Of a stretch of 64,000 nucleotides of DNA, positions 8,563 through 18,900 are shown piece by piece; within the stretch, counting starts at the first letter, position 1; every line of letters starts with the position of its first letter. A program made the translations under genes and the position numbers. The DNA comes from an uncultured Clostridia bacterium (GTDB taxonomy: Bacteria; Bacillota; Clostridia; Oscillospirales; Ruminococcaceae), in contig CANRJB010000014.1 in NCBI GenBank assembly GCA_947630845.1, forward strand, positions 1 to 64,000, written 5' to 3'. The notes under the pieces were generated by a model that searched no databases, was not told the DNA's origin, and saw nothing but the letters and a program-made list of their open reading frames with translations.

Positions 8563-9576
8563 TTATCGAGTATAAAAATCATTCTTTCTGAACGTGATCG
8601 AAAGCTCTGTGTATTTTCCTTCCTCCGACTGCACGGAAATATCATGTCCCAGCCTGTTGCAGAGATTGCGGACGATGTACAGCCCCATGCCCGTGGATCT
8701 GGCAAAGACTCTGCCATTGTGTCCGGTGAAGGATTTTGTAAAGATGTGCGGCAAGTCGTCTGCCGGAATGCCGATGCCGTTGTCATAGAAGTGCAACACT
8801 GTCCGGTCGGACAGATCTTTTGCCGTAATGCGGATGAACGGATCTTCTTTCCCTGATGTATAGCGCAGACTGTTGGCAATGAACTGCCCTAAGATAAATT
8901 CCAGCCATTTCCCGTCCGTCAGCACCTGTACATCCAGTTGTTCCGTTTCCAGCCGCACCCCATGCAAAAGCAGATCTTCCCGATTGCGGAGTGCTGCATT
9001 GGAAACAATGCGTTTCAGGGATACAGGCTTGATGAGGTAGTCCTTTTCAGCATGCTCCGCACGGGCAAAGTAAAGGACAGTATCGGTATAGCTGTCTATG
9101 CGGCGGAGCTGTTCAAGTGCTTTGCTGCCAAATTCACTTCTGTGGTTGTGCATCATCAGAGACAGGCTTGCAACCGGAAGCTTGATCTCATGCACCCAAA
9201 GCTCTATAAATTCCTGAAATTCCCTGTTCTGCTGACGGTATCCGGCAACATGCTCATACATGGACTTATTTGTCTCATGCAGGACATCACACAAGATCTG
9301 ACCCTCCAAAAAATCCGGTTGTTCAAGCAATTCCTGAATCAGATATTTATTGTCAAGCTCTGCAAGCGAACGCAGCATCCCGTCATAAAACTGTTTCTTC
9401 CGACATAGCTCCCATATCTCAGTTCCGATGACCACTGCCCACATCATCATCAACAGAAAGAAAATCAGCTCACCCTGTATCCGGAATGCTACCAGAAAGA
9501 TCCCCATCACCAGAGACAAAGCTCCGTATATCACCCATATACCCACTCTTTCCCTTGCGTACGCTTTCACACTCAT
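8563..9576 (-). CDS. BceS-type intramembrane-sensing histidine kinase
   Basis: A 337-residue kinase. Two membrane helices (about 13-31 and 37-53) with almost no external loop mark the intramembrane-sensing type. The phosphoacceptor region is ELWVHEIKLPVASL with His129; the ATPase part has an N box near GQFIANSLRYT, G1 DNGIGIPADDL and G2 STGMGLYIV. Such kinases have no own ligand pocket and read the state of the BceAB transporter. It overlaps the response regulator gene by 4 bp. All four genes of the module point the same way. Confidence 0.92.
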   Translation of the reverse strand: MSVKAYARERVGIWVIYGALSLVMGIFLVAFRIQGELIFFLLMMMWAVVIGTEIWELCRKKQFYDGMLRSLAELDNKYLIQELLEQPDFLEGQILCDVLHETNKSMYEHVAGYRQQNREFQEFIELWVHEIKLPVASLSLMMHNHRSEFGSKALEQLRRIDSYTDTVLYFARAEHAEKDYLIKPVSLKRIVSNAALRNREDLLLHGVRLETEQLDVQVLTDGKWLEFILGQFIANSLRYTSGKEDPFIRITAKDLSDRTVLHFYDNGIGIPADDLPHIFTKSFTGHNGRVFARSTGMGLYIVRNLCNRLGHDISVQSEEGKYTELSITFRKNDFYTR

Positions 9577-10235
9577 AACAGAATATACCCCATTTTCTTT
9601 CGTGTCTCAATGGCATCCGGACAGCCAATTGCTGCAAGCTTAGTACGCAGGCGGCTGACATTCACACTCAATGCATTGTCGTTGACAAATTCATCATTGT
9701 CCCACAATGCCGTCATGAGTGCATCACGAGTCACAATTTCACCCTGACGGTCAAGAAGAAGCTGAAAAATAATCATTTCATTCTTGGTCAGGATCTGCTC
9801 CTGTGTGCCTGTGCTGAGGCAGCCCTTTGCGACATTGATCTCTATATTCCGGTAGGTCGTGCGCACCTGCACCCTGCTCGTGCGTTTGAGTACGGCAGAG
9901 ATGTGCAGCAAAAGTATGGTCGGATGATAGGGCTTTGTGATGTAATCATCCGCTCCTGAGCTGAGTGACAGTGCCTCATCCATTTCTGAGGTGCGGCTTG
10001 TGAGCATGATGACAGGTGTGCTGCTATTCCTGCGCAGCTCCCGGAGCAGCATTTCGCCGTTCATCTGCGGCAGATTGATGTCCAGCAAAATAAGGTCGGC
10101 ATCGGTCGCACGCAGAAAGTCCAATGATCGTGAAAAATCCGTCAGCTCCTCCGTCTCATACCCTGCATTCTTCAATAAGGCACACAGCTCCGTGCGCATC
10201 GGTTCGTCATCCTCTACGATACAGATCTTGTTCAT
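9573..10235 (-). CDS. BceR-type OmpR family response regulator
   Basis: A 220-residue regulator. The receiver domain begins KICIVEDDEP, the phosphorylated residue is Asp52 in LILLDINLPQMNG, with Thr in MLTSR and Lys in YITKPYHP. The C-terminal winged helix ends with SVNVSRLRTKL and GYILL, as in OmpR/PhoB proteins. Two adjacent ATGs (10238 and 10235) follow AGGAG at 10243-10247; the second has the better 7-base spacing. It is expected to switch on the ABC transporter genes downstream when the kinase is stimulated. Confidence 0.92.
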   Translation of the reverse strand: MNKICIVEDDEPMRTELCALLKNAGYETEELTDFSRSLDFLRATDADLILLDINLPQMNGEMLLRELRRNSSTPVIMLTSRTSEMDEALSLSSGADDYITKPYHPTILLLHISAVLKRTSRVQVRTTYRNIEINVAKGCLSTGTQEQILTKNEMIIFQLLLDRQGEIVTRDALMTALWDNDEFVNDNALSVNVSRLRTKLAAIGCPDAIETRKKMGYILL

Positions 10236-10412
10236 CATACCACTCCTATCAGATAGTATTGTCTCGGGATCAGGGTGTCGTCTCATATCATTTTTCTATG
10301 CCGCAGGCGGTGCAGAGAATCAATATATTTATTATAACATTTTTTTCATACTTGTCAAGTAAGAATTTTATTTTATGTTTTTTAACAGAGTAGATATAAG
10401 AATGGAAAACTC

Positions 10413-10441
10413 TTTACTTTTTCATCATCTTATGTTATAAT
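10413..10441 (+). promoter_or_regulatory. Promoter of the RCC1-dockerin gene
   Basis: TTTACT (10413-10418), 17 bp, TATAAT (10436-10441), with an extended TGN before the -10 box. Confidence 0.7.
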
Positions 10442-10486
10442 GTTTAATTGTAAGCATATTTTGCAAAACCCATAAAGGAGGTCATT

Positions 10487-12121
10487 ATGAAATCCAAACA
10501 ATTCACAGCTGCTGCACTTGCTGCCGTGATATCGCTGACAAGTGCTATTCAGGGCTATGCCATGCGGTCGGCAGCTGAGGAAACTGAAGCACAGCCATCA
10601 GTTTCCAGAAACGGCATGAACATCGAGGAAACAAATTCCTTCGGCAAAATGTTCACATCTGAGCCGAATACCAATCAGGCAGAACAGCTCGAAAACAATG
10701 GCTGCAACATCCTCTCCGCCGGAACGGCAGAGGTCATGCAGGACGAACAGGAGACAACTGTCACCCCTTCTGCGGATTCAGATACTCCACCTGAAACCAG
10801 CGAACCTTCTACAGAACCTGACCCACCGGCACAGTTGAGAGTGGCTTCGGTCAGTCTTGGAGATGAACATAATGCTGCCATCACTACAGACGGCAGTCTG
10901 TATACTTGGGGAAGTAATAATTATGGTCAGCTCGGAGACGGCACAGCCACAAACAGATCTACTCCTGTGAAAATCATGGACAATGTGGCTTCGGTCAGTC
11001 TTGAGGGGGTTCATAGTGCCGCCATCACCACAGACGGCAGTCTGTATACTTGGGGAGCTAACGGGCTTGGTCGGCTTGGAGACGGAACAAACACAAACAG
11101 GTCTGCTCCTGTGAAAATCATGGACAATGTGGCTTCGGTCAGTCTTGGAGATTATCATAGTGCCGCCATCACCACAGATGGCAGTCTGTATACTTGGGGA
11201 AATAATTATAGTGGTCAGCTTGGAGACGGTACAACTACAAACCGATCTACTCCTGTGAAAATCATGGACAATGTGGTTGCAGTCAGCCTTGGGAGCAGTC
11301 ATAGTGCTGCCATCACCACAGACGACAGTCTGTATACTTGGGGAAGTAATTATTATCATCAGATCGGAGACGGCACAAACACAGACAGGCATTCTCCTGT
11401 GAAAATCATGGACAATGTGGCTTCGGTCAGTCTTGGAGCTTTTCACAGTGCTGTCATCACCACAGACGGCAGTCTGTATACTTGGGGAGATAATAGTGAT
11501 GGTCAGCTCGGAGACGGTACAACTACAGACAGATATACTCCTGTGAAAATCATGGATAACGTGGCTTCGGTCAGTCTTGGGAATTATTATGGTGCCGTCA
11601 TCACTACAGATGGCAGTCTGTATATGTGGGGAAATAATTATTTTGGTCAGCTTGGAAACGGCGAGAGTGGAAAGGATGAAAATGGAGAATATTTAAAAAA
11701 TACAGTTCCCATTAAAATCATTGACAATGTAGCTTCTGTCGCTCTTGGATGGATGCATAGTGCCGCCATCACCACAGATGGCAGTCTGTATACTTGGGGA
11801 GATAATTATAACGGTCGGCTTGGAGACGGCACAACAGAAAATAAAGCAGTACCGACAAAAATAGAAATTCCCACAGAGGACACCAATCTTGGCGATGTCA
11901 ATGGGGACGGTGTGATAGATACTTCCGATGCTGCCGCCATCCTCGTGGAAATTGCATCCCTTGGTGCAGGCAATGCTGCGTCCTTCACTGATGCACAGCT
12001 CACCGCCGCCGACATTAACCAGAGTGGTGCGCTGGAAACCTCTGATGCTGCCGCCATCCTCTCCTACACTGCCGCCCTTGGCGCAGGGAATGAAGATGTG
12101 AAGCTGGAAGATTTTGGATAA
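10487..12121 (+). CDS. Secreted RCC1-repeat beta-propeller protein with dockerin
   Basis: A 544-residue secreted protein. A signal peptide (MKSKQFTAAALAAVISLTSA) is followed by a Thr/Pro/Glu-rich stretch (about 50-118), then seven near-identical 45-55-residue RCC1 repeats (about 120-465) of the type SVSLGDYHSAAITTDGSLYT...WGNN..GQLGDGT. Seven repeats make one closed seven-bladed propeller. A type I dockerin-like pair ends the protein: GDVNGDGVIDTSDAAAIL and ADINQSGALETSDAAAIL, each followed by GAG. RCC1 propellers bind proteins and are not catalytic, so a surface adhesion or assembly role is likely. It does not share an operon with its neighbours. AAAGGAGG precedes the ATG. Confidence 0.88.
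   Translation: MKSKQFTAAALAAVISLTSAIQGYAMRSAAEETEAQPSVSRNGMNIEETNSFGKMFTSEPNTNQAEQLENNGCNILSAGTAEVMQDEQETTVTPSADSDTPPETSEPSTEPDPPAQLRVASVSLGDEHNAAITTDGSLYTWGSNNYGQLGDGTATNRSTPVKIMDNVASVSLEGVHSAAITTDGSLYTWGANGLGRLGDGTNTNRSAPVKIMDNVASVSLGDYHSAAITTDGSLYTWGNNYSGQLGDGTTTNRSTPVKIMDNVVAVSLGSSHSAAITTDDSLYTWGSNYYHQIGDGTNTDRHSPVKIMDNVASVSLGAFHSAVITTDGSLYTWGDNSDGQLGDGTTTDRYTPVKIMDNVASVSLGNYYGAVITTDGSLYMWGNNYFGQLGNGESGKDENGEYLKNTVPIKIIDNVASVALGWMHSAAITTDGSLYTWGDNYNGRLGDGTTENKAVPTKIEIPTEDTNLGDVNGDGVIDTSDAAAILVEIASLGAGNAASFTDAQLTAADINQSGALETSDAAAILSYTAALGAGNEDVKLEDFG
10847..11860 (+). repeat. Seven tandem DNA repeats coding for RCC1 blades
   Basis: Blocks of about 147 bp repeat with high nucleotide identity (for example GACGGCAGTCTGTATACTTG and GTGAAAATCATGGACAATGT recur). 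The identity at DNA level suggests recent duplication or gene conversion within the gene; the sixth-to-seventh interval is longer because of an insertion with ESGKDENGEYLKN. Confidence 0.85.
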
Positions 12122-12134
12122 TTACAGAAAGAAA

Positions 12135-12163
12135 GCGGTGTTCCGGACGGAATGCCGTTTTTC
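12135..12163 (+). terminator. Intrinsic terminator after the RCC1 gene
   Basis: GCGGTGTTCC / GGAATGCCGT pairs with G-U wobbles around a GGAC-type loop and is followed by TTTTT. Confidence 0.65.
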
Positions 12164-12232
12164 CTTAGCTCAAAAAAGAGTTATCATATAGGTGCAGACA
12201 TACAGTAGATCTGAAAAAAGCAATAGTGAGTA

Positions 12233-12261
12233 TTGACAAAAATTCAAAAATATTATATAAT
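12233..12261 (+). promoter_or_regulatory. Promoter of the hybrid kinase gene
   Basis: TTGACA (12233-12238), 17 bp, TATAAT (12256-12261): a near-perfect SigA site. The leader of about 60 nt contains an inverted repeat GCAAAAAAC (12292-12300) / GTTTTTTGC (12306-12314) before the ribosome site. Confidence 0.85.
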
Positions 12262-12330
12262 ATAATTGTCTAACTGTAAATTTGAGTTTCAGCAAAAAAC
12301 CTTATGTTTTTTGCAGAAAGGCGGATATAA

Positions 12331-15300
12331 ATGAAAAAAACGAAAAAACTTTCCGGCAGACTTATCGCATTGTTTTCGTCTGTTCTGATGACCTTCTTTT
12401 GTCTTAGAATGTATCAGCCGCTGTATGCTGATGCAGCAAGCAAAACAATCTGTATTCCCTACGGCTTCAATACTTTTTTGTCCGTGAGTGATGACGGCGA
12501 AGTATCGGGCTATTATGCTGAATACCTTGAAGAACTTGCTGATATCAACAACTGGAAATACGAATACATCAATGCAACATGGACAGAGGCAGTCGAAATG
12601 CTCGAAAGCGGAGAGATTGACTTCCTTTTCCCCACAAACTACAGCGAGGAACGAGACGAAACAATGGATTTTTCATCTATTCCGATCGGATATACGTCTG
12701 TCGGTATATTCGCACTTCAGAGCAGTGACTACAACTACGAGGATTTTGATTCATTCAATGGGGCAAGGGTAGCCTGTGCAGAAAACTCCACAAATGCTGA
12801 GGAATTTGATATATATGCCAAAGATCACGGATTTTCCTATGATTTGATTCCCTGTAAGACAAATGATGAAATGATCGAGGCAGTCGAAAACGGCGATGCC
12901 GATCTTGCTGTATTCAGTGCAGCAAATGAGTTTCCCGGCTCTAAACTCGTTGCCACATTCAGTTCTGCCCCCGTCTTTTTCACTGTAAAAGAAGGGAATA
13001 CAGAGCTGCTCTCCGAAATAGACAGCGGTATGCAGGAGATCATCAGGGAAAATATTGATCTTGTTTCTGAAACGCTGAAAAAAACACTTGTCGGAAATAA
13101 CGGCAATGTCAGCGCATTCACTTCCGAAGAAAAAACCATTGTGGATTCCGGCAAAGAAATTATTGTCGGATTTTATGAGCAAAGCGAACCGCTTGCCTAT
13201 GTTGATGACGATGGTAATTACAAGGGAATTTATATTGATTTTCTGAAATATATTATGGAAGAATCCGGAGTAAACCTCGTTCCATATCCGATAACCCGCA
13301 ATATCAAATGGCAGGATCTGGTAAAAAACGGCGATATTGATTTTTACATAGGCTCATCCGATACTATTGCATTTCAGAACGATGAAGTCTGCGCAACGAA
13401 GTCGTTTATGGAGTATTCCATTTTCCTTGTAATGAAGAGAGACAAAACGCTCAGCAGCATCAAAAAGCCTGTTATCTCAATGACCTACGCACGTACAAGC
13501 TGGGCAGAATATCTCGAAGAACAGTTCGGAAAGGAGCTTGAATTCAAATACTATAACACCCCCAAAGAATGTATGTTTTCCGTGGCAAAAGGCGAATCGG
13601 ATGCTGCGCTTATCAGTAACCTTGAATACAACTATCACATGAAGAATCAGCACTTTTCCAACCTTGTCTATTCGATGCAGTACCGCTATCCGACAAAGAT
13701 CACTATGGCAGCTTCTTCTGACATTGACCCGAATACCCTCTCTCTTGTGAATAAGATGATCACGATTGCCGATCCGGACTATATTGACGAAATAACCGAC
13801 AGTGCTCTTATGCTTCCGTATCATTCCTATTCGTTCGGTGATTATCTGTACAATTACCGTTTCACGATACTGACGATCGGCACTATGCTGGTAATCGTAG
13901 TTGCTTTCACATTATTCTACAGAAACAAGATGAAACTGAAAGAGGAGACAAGACAAAAGGAAGAAAAGATGCTCAGGATACTTGCCGCACTCAGCAGCGA
14001 CTATTCTGCTATCTACTTTACCGATCTCGACACGAATCACTGCAATGTCATACGATTCCCGGAGAACGGTGCAAATGCTGTATTCCAGAAGGACAAGCAT
14101 TCAGAAGCAATGGAGGTGTACATGAATTACAGTATATCTCCGGAATATCATGATGTGATACGTCCATACTGCGACCCCAAAAATATAATTGAAAGATTTA
14201 AGAAAGAAAAGGCTTTCTATATCCGTTATCAGGTACTGCCATCAAGCAAAAATACAAAATATTATGAGATGTGTTTCGTAAATGTCAGCGAGGACGAAAG
14301 TCATAAAATGGTTTTCGGCATACGCTGTATAGATGAGCTTGTCAAGGCTGAACAGAAACAACATCAGATGCTTGAAGATGCTCTGAAGAGTGCAAACCGT
14401 GCAAATACCGCAAAATCCGACTTCCTGTCAATGATGTCCCATGATATAAGAACGCCTATGAACGCTATCATCGGCATGACCGCCATTGCCTCGGCTCATG
14501 CGGATGAACCAGACTGCGTGCGTGATGCTCTGGGCAAAATTGCAAGCTCAAGTCAGTATCTGCTCAGTCTGATAAATGATGTTCTCGATATGAGCAAGAT
14601 AGAATCGGGCAAATTCAAGCTGACACAGGAGAATTTTGACCTCAGTGTACTCCTGAATGAGCTTATTGAGATGATAAAACCGCAGATAGAAAAGCATAAC
14701 CACAAACTTACCGTTGATATAGCAAACATCAAACATAAAGAAGTGATCGGTGACAAGCTCAGGTTACAGCAGATATTCATGAATCTGATGAGCAATGCGA
14801 TCAAGTATACTCCGGACGGCGGAAATATCTGGTTCACCGTAAATGAAAGAAATATCCGCAACAAAGCATCTGCGTGCTTTGAATTTGTATTCAGGGACAG
14901 CGGTATCGGAATGTCAGAGGAACTTATGGAACACGTCTTTGAACCCTTTGTCCGTGCCGAAGATCTGCGTATCAGCAAAACACAGGGTACGGGTCTGGGA
15001 TTGCCTATCACGAGAAATATCATCCAGATGATGAACGGAACAATAGAGGTAAAAAGTGAATTGAAAAAGGGCTCGGAATTTCTCGTTACGATTTTCCTGA
15101 TGAGACAGGAAATTTCAAAGAGCAGCGACACTTCCGAAAATACTAACGATGTGAACAAGATACGCAAAAGAGATTACAGCGGCAAGCGTATCCTGCTTGT
15201 GGAGGACAACGACCTGAACCGTGAGATTGCAAAAGAAATTCTTGAAATGTCGGGACTTACTGTTGAGGAAGCCGAGGACGGACAGATCGCCTTTGATAAA

Positions 15301-15555
15301 TTTTCGGAGTCGGATGACGGCTATTATAACATGATCTTCATGGATATTCAGATGCCGAATCTGAACGGATATGATGCAACACGGGCGATACGCAATCTGA
15401 AATCCACATATGCCGAAGAAATACCAATCGTTGCCATGACCGCAAATGCGTTTGTTGAGGACATCAAGGCATCGGAAGCAGCAGGAATGAATGCGCATCT
15501 TTCAAAGCCTATCGATTTTGGAAAGCTGGATCAGATACTGGAAAAATACCTGTAA
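12331..15555 (+). CDS. Hybrid histidine kinase with two solute-binding (SBP_bac_3) domains
   Basis: A 1074-residue BvgS-like sensor. After a signal/anchor helix come two periplasmic family-3 solute-binding domains (about 36-255 and 265-500), the second with GFYEQSEPLAYVDDDGNYKG. A membrane helix lies near 510-530, then a PAS-like segment, HisKA with SMMSHDIRTPMNAIIG (His about 702), an ATPase with DSGIGMSEELMEHVFEPF and GTGLGLPI, and a receiver domain with ILLVEDNDLNREIA and phosphoacceptor Asp near 1003 in FMDIQMPN. Two-domain sensors of this type bind amino acids or similar small molecules. No output domain and no partner regulator or Hpt protein is encoded nearby, so the output is unknown. 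Confidence 0.92.
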   Translation: MKKTKKLSGRLIALFSSVLMTFFCLRMYQPLYADAASKTICIPYGFNTFLSVSDDGEVSGYYAEYLEELADINNWKYEYINATWTEAVEMLESGEIDFLFPTNYSEERDETMDFSSIPIGYTSVGIFALQSSDYNYEDFDSFNGARVACAENSTNAEEFDIYAKDHGFSYDLIPCKTNDEMIEAVENGDADLAVFSAANEFPGSKLVATFSSAPVFFTVKEGNTELLSEIDSGMQEIIRENIDLVSETLKKTLVGNNGNVSAFTSEEKTIVDSGKEIIVGFYEQSEPLAYVDDDGNYKGIYIDFLKYIMEESGVNLVPYPITRNIKWQDLVKNGDIDFYIGSSDTIAFQNDEVCATKSFMEYSIFLVMKRDKTLSSIKKPVISMTYARTSWAEYLEEQFGKELEFKYYNTPKECMFSVAKGESDAALISNLEYNYHMKNQHFSNLVYSMQYRYPTKITMAASSDIDPNTLSLVNKMITIADPDYIDEITDSALMLPYHSYSFGDYLYNYRFTILTIGTMLVIVVAFTLFYRNKMKLKEETRQKEEKMLRILAALSSDYSAIYFTDLDTNHCNVIRFPENGANAVFQKDKHSEAMEVYMNYSISPEYHDVIRPYCDPKNIIERFKKEKAFYIRYQVLPSSKNTKYYEMCFVNVSEDESHKMVFGIRCIDELVKAEQKQHQMLEDALKSANRANTAKSDFLSMMSHDIRTPMNAIIGMTAIASAHADEPDCVRDALGKIASSSQYLLSLINDVLDMSKIESGKFKLTQENFDLSVLLNELIEMIKPQIEKHNHKLTVDIANIKHKEVIGDKLRLQQIFMNLMSNAIKYTPDGGNIWFTVNERNIRNKASACFEFVFRDSGIGMSEELMEHVFEPFVRAEDLRISKTQGTGLGLPITRNIIQMMNGTIEVKSELKKGSEFLVTIFLMRQEISKSSDTSENTNDVNKIRKRDYSGKRILLVEDNDLNREIAKEILEMSGLTVEEAEDGQIAFDKFSESDDGYYNMIFMDIQMPNLNGYDATRAIRNLKSTYAEEIPIVAMTANAFVEDIKASEAAGMNAHLSKPIDFGKLDQILEKYL

Positions 15556-15632
15556 GAAAGAAACTGCCTGATGCGTCTAAGGAATTGCTTCTCATGACAA
15601 GAGATATGGCTTTGAACAAGGATAAGATCCCA

Positions 15633-15664
15633 AAACCTCGCCGATGAGTCCGGCGAGGTTTTTA
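15633..15664 (+). terminator. Intrinsic terminator after the hybrid kinase gene
   Basis: Perfect stem AACCTCGCCG / CGGCGAGGTT with loop ATGAGTC-like and a T run. Confidence 0.8.
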
Positions 15665-15718
15665 ATTTCCGTTGGGACGGAGGATTACCTGATGCTTACT
15701 TTTGGACAGGCATATAAT

Positions 15719-15758
15719 AACAGGCAGATACTTCCACTATGTGAAGCATCTGCCTGTT
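15719..15758. terminator. Long hairpin between convergent genes
   Basis: AACAGGCAGATACTTC pairs with GAAGCATCTGCCTGTT with one mismatch. It lies downstream of the 47-residue peptide gene on the minus strand and of the kinase gene on the plus strand. There is no strong T run, so it may act as a 3' end stabiliser as well as a terminator. Confidence 0.45.
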
Positions 15759-15802
15759 CTGTTTCATAGCCTACTATAAGAAGGCGTGTCTTTTAACTCC
15801 TT

Positions 15803-15946
15803 TCAGAAAGACGATTTGATCGGAGTCTCATTCAAGTCCAGATTGGAAGGCATTTGGTTTATATTGGATGTTGTAATAACATCCTCATTTGCAAATGCAA
15901 TCACTTCCATTTCAGGAGTACAGTAAACAGCTTTCATTCTGCTCAT
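15803..15946 (-). CDS. 47-residue peptide of unknown function
   Basis: A short open frame 17 bp after the large transglutaminase-like gene on the same strand. It reads MSRMKAVYCTPEMEVIAF, then ANEDVITTSNINQ, ending in IKSSF. AAGAAAG precedes the ATG, which is a weak ribosome site. The pattern tyrosine-x-x-Pro-x-x-Glu-Val-Ile followed by EDVITTS resembles short uncharacterised peptides that I recall from gut Clostridia. It has no signal peptide, no membrane helix and only one Cys, so it is not an obvious bacteriocin or modified-peptide precursor. Codon use and position favour a real gene. Start could also be the ATG at 15937. Confidence 0.55.
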   Translation of the reverse strand: MSRMKAVYCTPEMEVIAFANEDVITTSNINQMPSNLDLNETPIKSSF

Positions 15947-15963
15947 CTTCTTTCTTAAATATT

Positions 15964-18900
15964 TTATTTACTTGCATAAGCCTTAGCAGCAATATAGTAG
16001 TTATAGAGATTAGACACCAGATTCTTGAGATTTTGATCTGCTGTAGCATCATTCATAACCGTGTAAACATAGCTCATGGGGCTGTAGCTGATTGTGTAAT
16101 CTCCAATCATTTCACTGACCGGTACACCGAGGTCATCCGCTTTGATACCATCGCTTTGTCTATAGTAGAAACCTTCATTGGATTTAGATTCTGTCAGACC
16201 AAAGCTTTTTGCGGTTTCTGCATCAGTTTTGAAGTAGTGACGGATATAAGTATCGGAATCCAGTATCAGGCTTGAACCGATATAGCTTACATTCCCTTCA
16301 AGCGTATCCTCGCCAGATGCTTCCGGTTTATAGTCATTAAGAGCTTCAACTTTCACTTGCTTATCATCAGAAAGATCATCAACCTTGCCGCCCTCCTTGA
16401 AGAACTGTTTTGCAGCCTCACCGTAGTTGAGCATTTCCGTGACAACATCTTTGGCTTTGACAAATTTCTCAGCATCCTGTGAGCCAGTATTTTCATCGTC
16501 AGCTTTTTTCAGAATCGAGTCAGCATAATCAGCTACTGCATAATGATATCTTGTACCAACCTTATCAGATGAATGCACACGGAATGTAATTTCTGAATGG
16601 ATATCCTTTGCAGGTATCTGTGCCGTAAACTTATACAGGATACGCTCGGTGTTTCCTTCAGAGATTGTTACTTTGTTTTGTTCAGAGATTTTTACTTCCT
16701 GCAGATGATTTTCACCCGCTTCACCCGGCAGATTAAATTCAACGTAAGTATTCTTATCCGATACAACGGAATTATCAAGATCAAGATAAACATTCAGCAA
16801 GATATTGCCATCCAGTCCAATGTTAGCCATTTCAAAGGAGCTAATGCCATCTTTCTTGACACCGCATAAATCACCGTTAGCTGTCTTATCCATGCATTTA
16901 CCATTTTCAAGGTTGAAGTGATGTGTGGAGATCGACGGCTTGATGACTTCTGCATTCTCTTTTTTCTCTACTTCATAGACACTCTCTGCCATGAAGGTTG
17001 CTTCAACAATAGATGCTTCATGTTCATTGATGTCATCATAGGGCAGTTCAATGACTGTTCCATTTCTGTCATTATCGTCAATCTCATAGGAAACGCCGCC
17101 AATTGTTACAGTGTCAATTACAAAACCTTTTTTCGGCTCAATAGTGATTTCTGCCTTCTCGCCCTTATAAAGCGTAACTGTGCCGCTCATAGTTTTACTT
17201 TCTTTATTGTCTGCTGAAATTTGACTTTCTTCTTTCTCTGCCGAAATTGTACCGTTTGTTACAGATGGGAGAATTATGGTTCTTTTCTCGTTTTCTGCTT
17301 CGATTTCTTCTCTCAGTTCAGCGTCAGGGATTTCATCAATGTCAACCGGAACAATGGCAAACGGGCTGAACGAATCGCACCATACAACCAGACCATATTC
17401 TGTAATTTCACAAGGAATCTCATTGACACCTGTGATATTTCCTTTCTCATCCTTTGAAAAATGGTAAACCTTGAAAGTCTTGCCTGCATCATCCGGACCA
17501 TAGCCAGCCGGGAAACCGAGTGTCACACGGACTGCCTGACCTGTGCTTACGATCTGTGATTTGCAGAGTGTGAGGTTGATATTGTAGTACTCTGCATTCT
17601 CAAAATCAGCAGCATTACCCATTTTTTTAACATCAGGTTCATCCCCCATCATTTCCAACATATCCTCTTTCTGTTCGGGGTTTGCATCTGTAGCAACAAG
17701 AACCATTCTGTGTGTAAGATCTTTGAGAGCCTCGTTCAAATCAGCAAATCCATCTGTCATATCGCTTGTATCGCCATTCAACGTTGCTTTGCTGAAATCA
17801 AAACCGCTGAGGTCATCCATAAGAGTGGGCTTACCGAATACGTTCCAATCGTAACCCTGTGACTGGAAAGCATGTGCTGCACATCTGTGAGCTGCGAGGA
17901 AGCTGATAGCGATTGGTTCTTTGCCCGATACCGTATATACTTCATCTTGCTTTGTGGATGAATCTTTTGCCGCTACTGTTGTAGAAACATCTTTTCCTCT
18001 AAGACCTTTCACATCAAATTCATAGAAGATATTGTCATCAGCATACATTATACTTGGTGTGAAGTCGAACTGATAGCCGATAACAGATTTATCACCTGCA
18101 TTTTCAAGAACTGTTGCCAAATCAAATGATTCTTCTGTATTGTTAATAGCTTTAACGTCATGAACAGTTACCTTTGCTTCATCATCTTTTGTTATAAGCT
18201 GAAGTTCTGCATTTACAGGGCTGCTTACAGAACCATCTTCAAATACAAGTCTGAAGTTGTCTACACAGCTGTTATCAAAACCAGATCTGTTAGAAAGGTT
18301 ATGCATATCCTGAATATTCATTCTAAGGGATATTTTGTTGCCGTTTCCTGTTACATAGTCGCTGTCCATAAAGAGATACTGGTCAAATTTTGCGTTTATT
18401 GTCTGTGCGCCATCATCAATCAGTAATGCACTCTGAAGAGATGGTGTAACTTCTTTCGGATAGGGAGGAGCTTTATAGAAACCGTTAGCATTGTAAATGG
18501 CATCACTTGTTGCAGCGTAGTCTGAAGAAGTACCATAATAAACAGTATCTTCAAAAGCCTCAGAACTATAAGTTTGCATAGGAATTCTTGTAACTGCAAA
18601 CTTCACATAGGGAACTTGCGGAAGTTCTAATACAAGATGCTCATCAGTAGTATAGAAAGCCTGTCTGCCTGCTTCTATTGCTTCTGCATCAGTTTTAAAG
18701 TAAGGACAAATCCAATCAGCCGGATTTCCTTTTCCACCCTGATCCATATCAGCATTAGCACCCATATATACCATTCCGGTCCAGCCATAGTCGCCAATTT
18801 CAGCTTTTGCTACTTTTTCTTCATAACCGGGTTCATTTTTTCCAGCACTGAAGCTCTTTGATGTTATTGTACCACTTCTGTCTGTGAGGCTGTCATACAT

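Noticed and set aside
7771-8856. 361-codon plus-strand frame across the ABC ATPase and kinase genes
   Set aside because: It crosses two clear minus-strand genes and shows no motif or ribosome site.
10847-11860. Regular 147-bp repeats considered as a DNA repeat array
   Set aside because: They encode RCC1 blades within one open gene.
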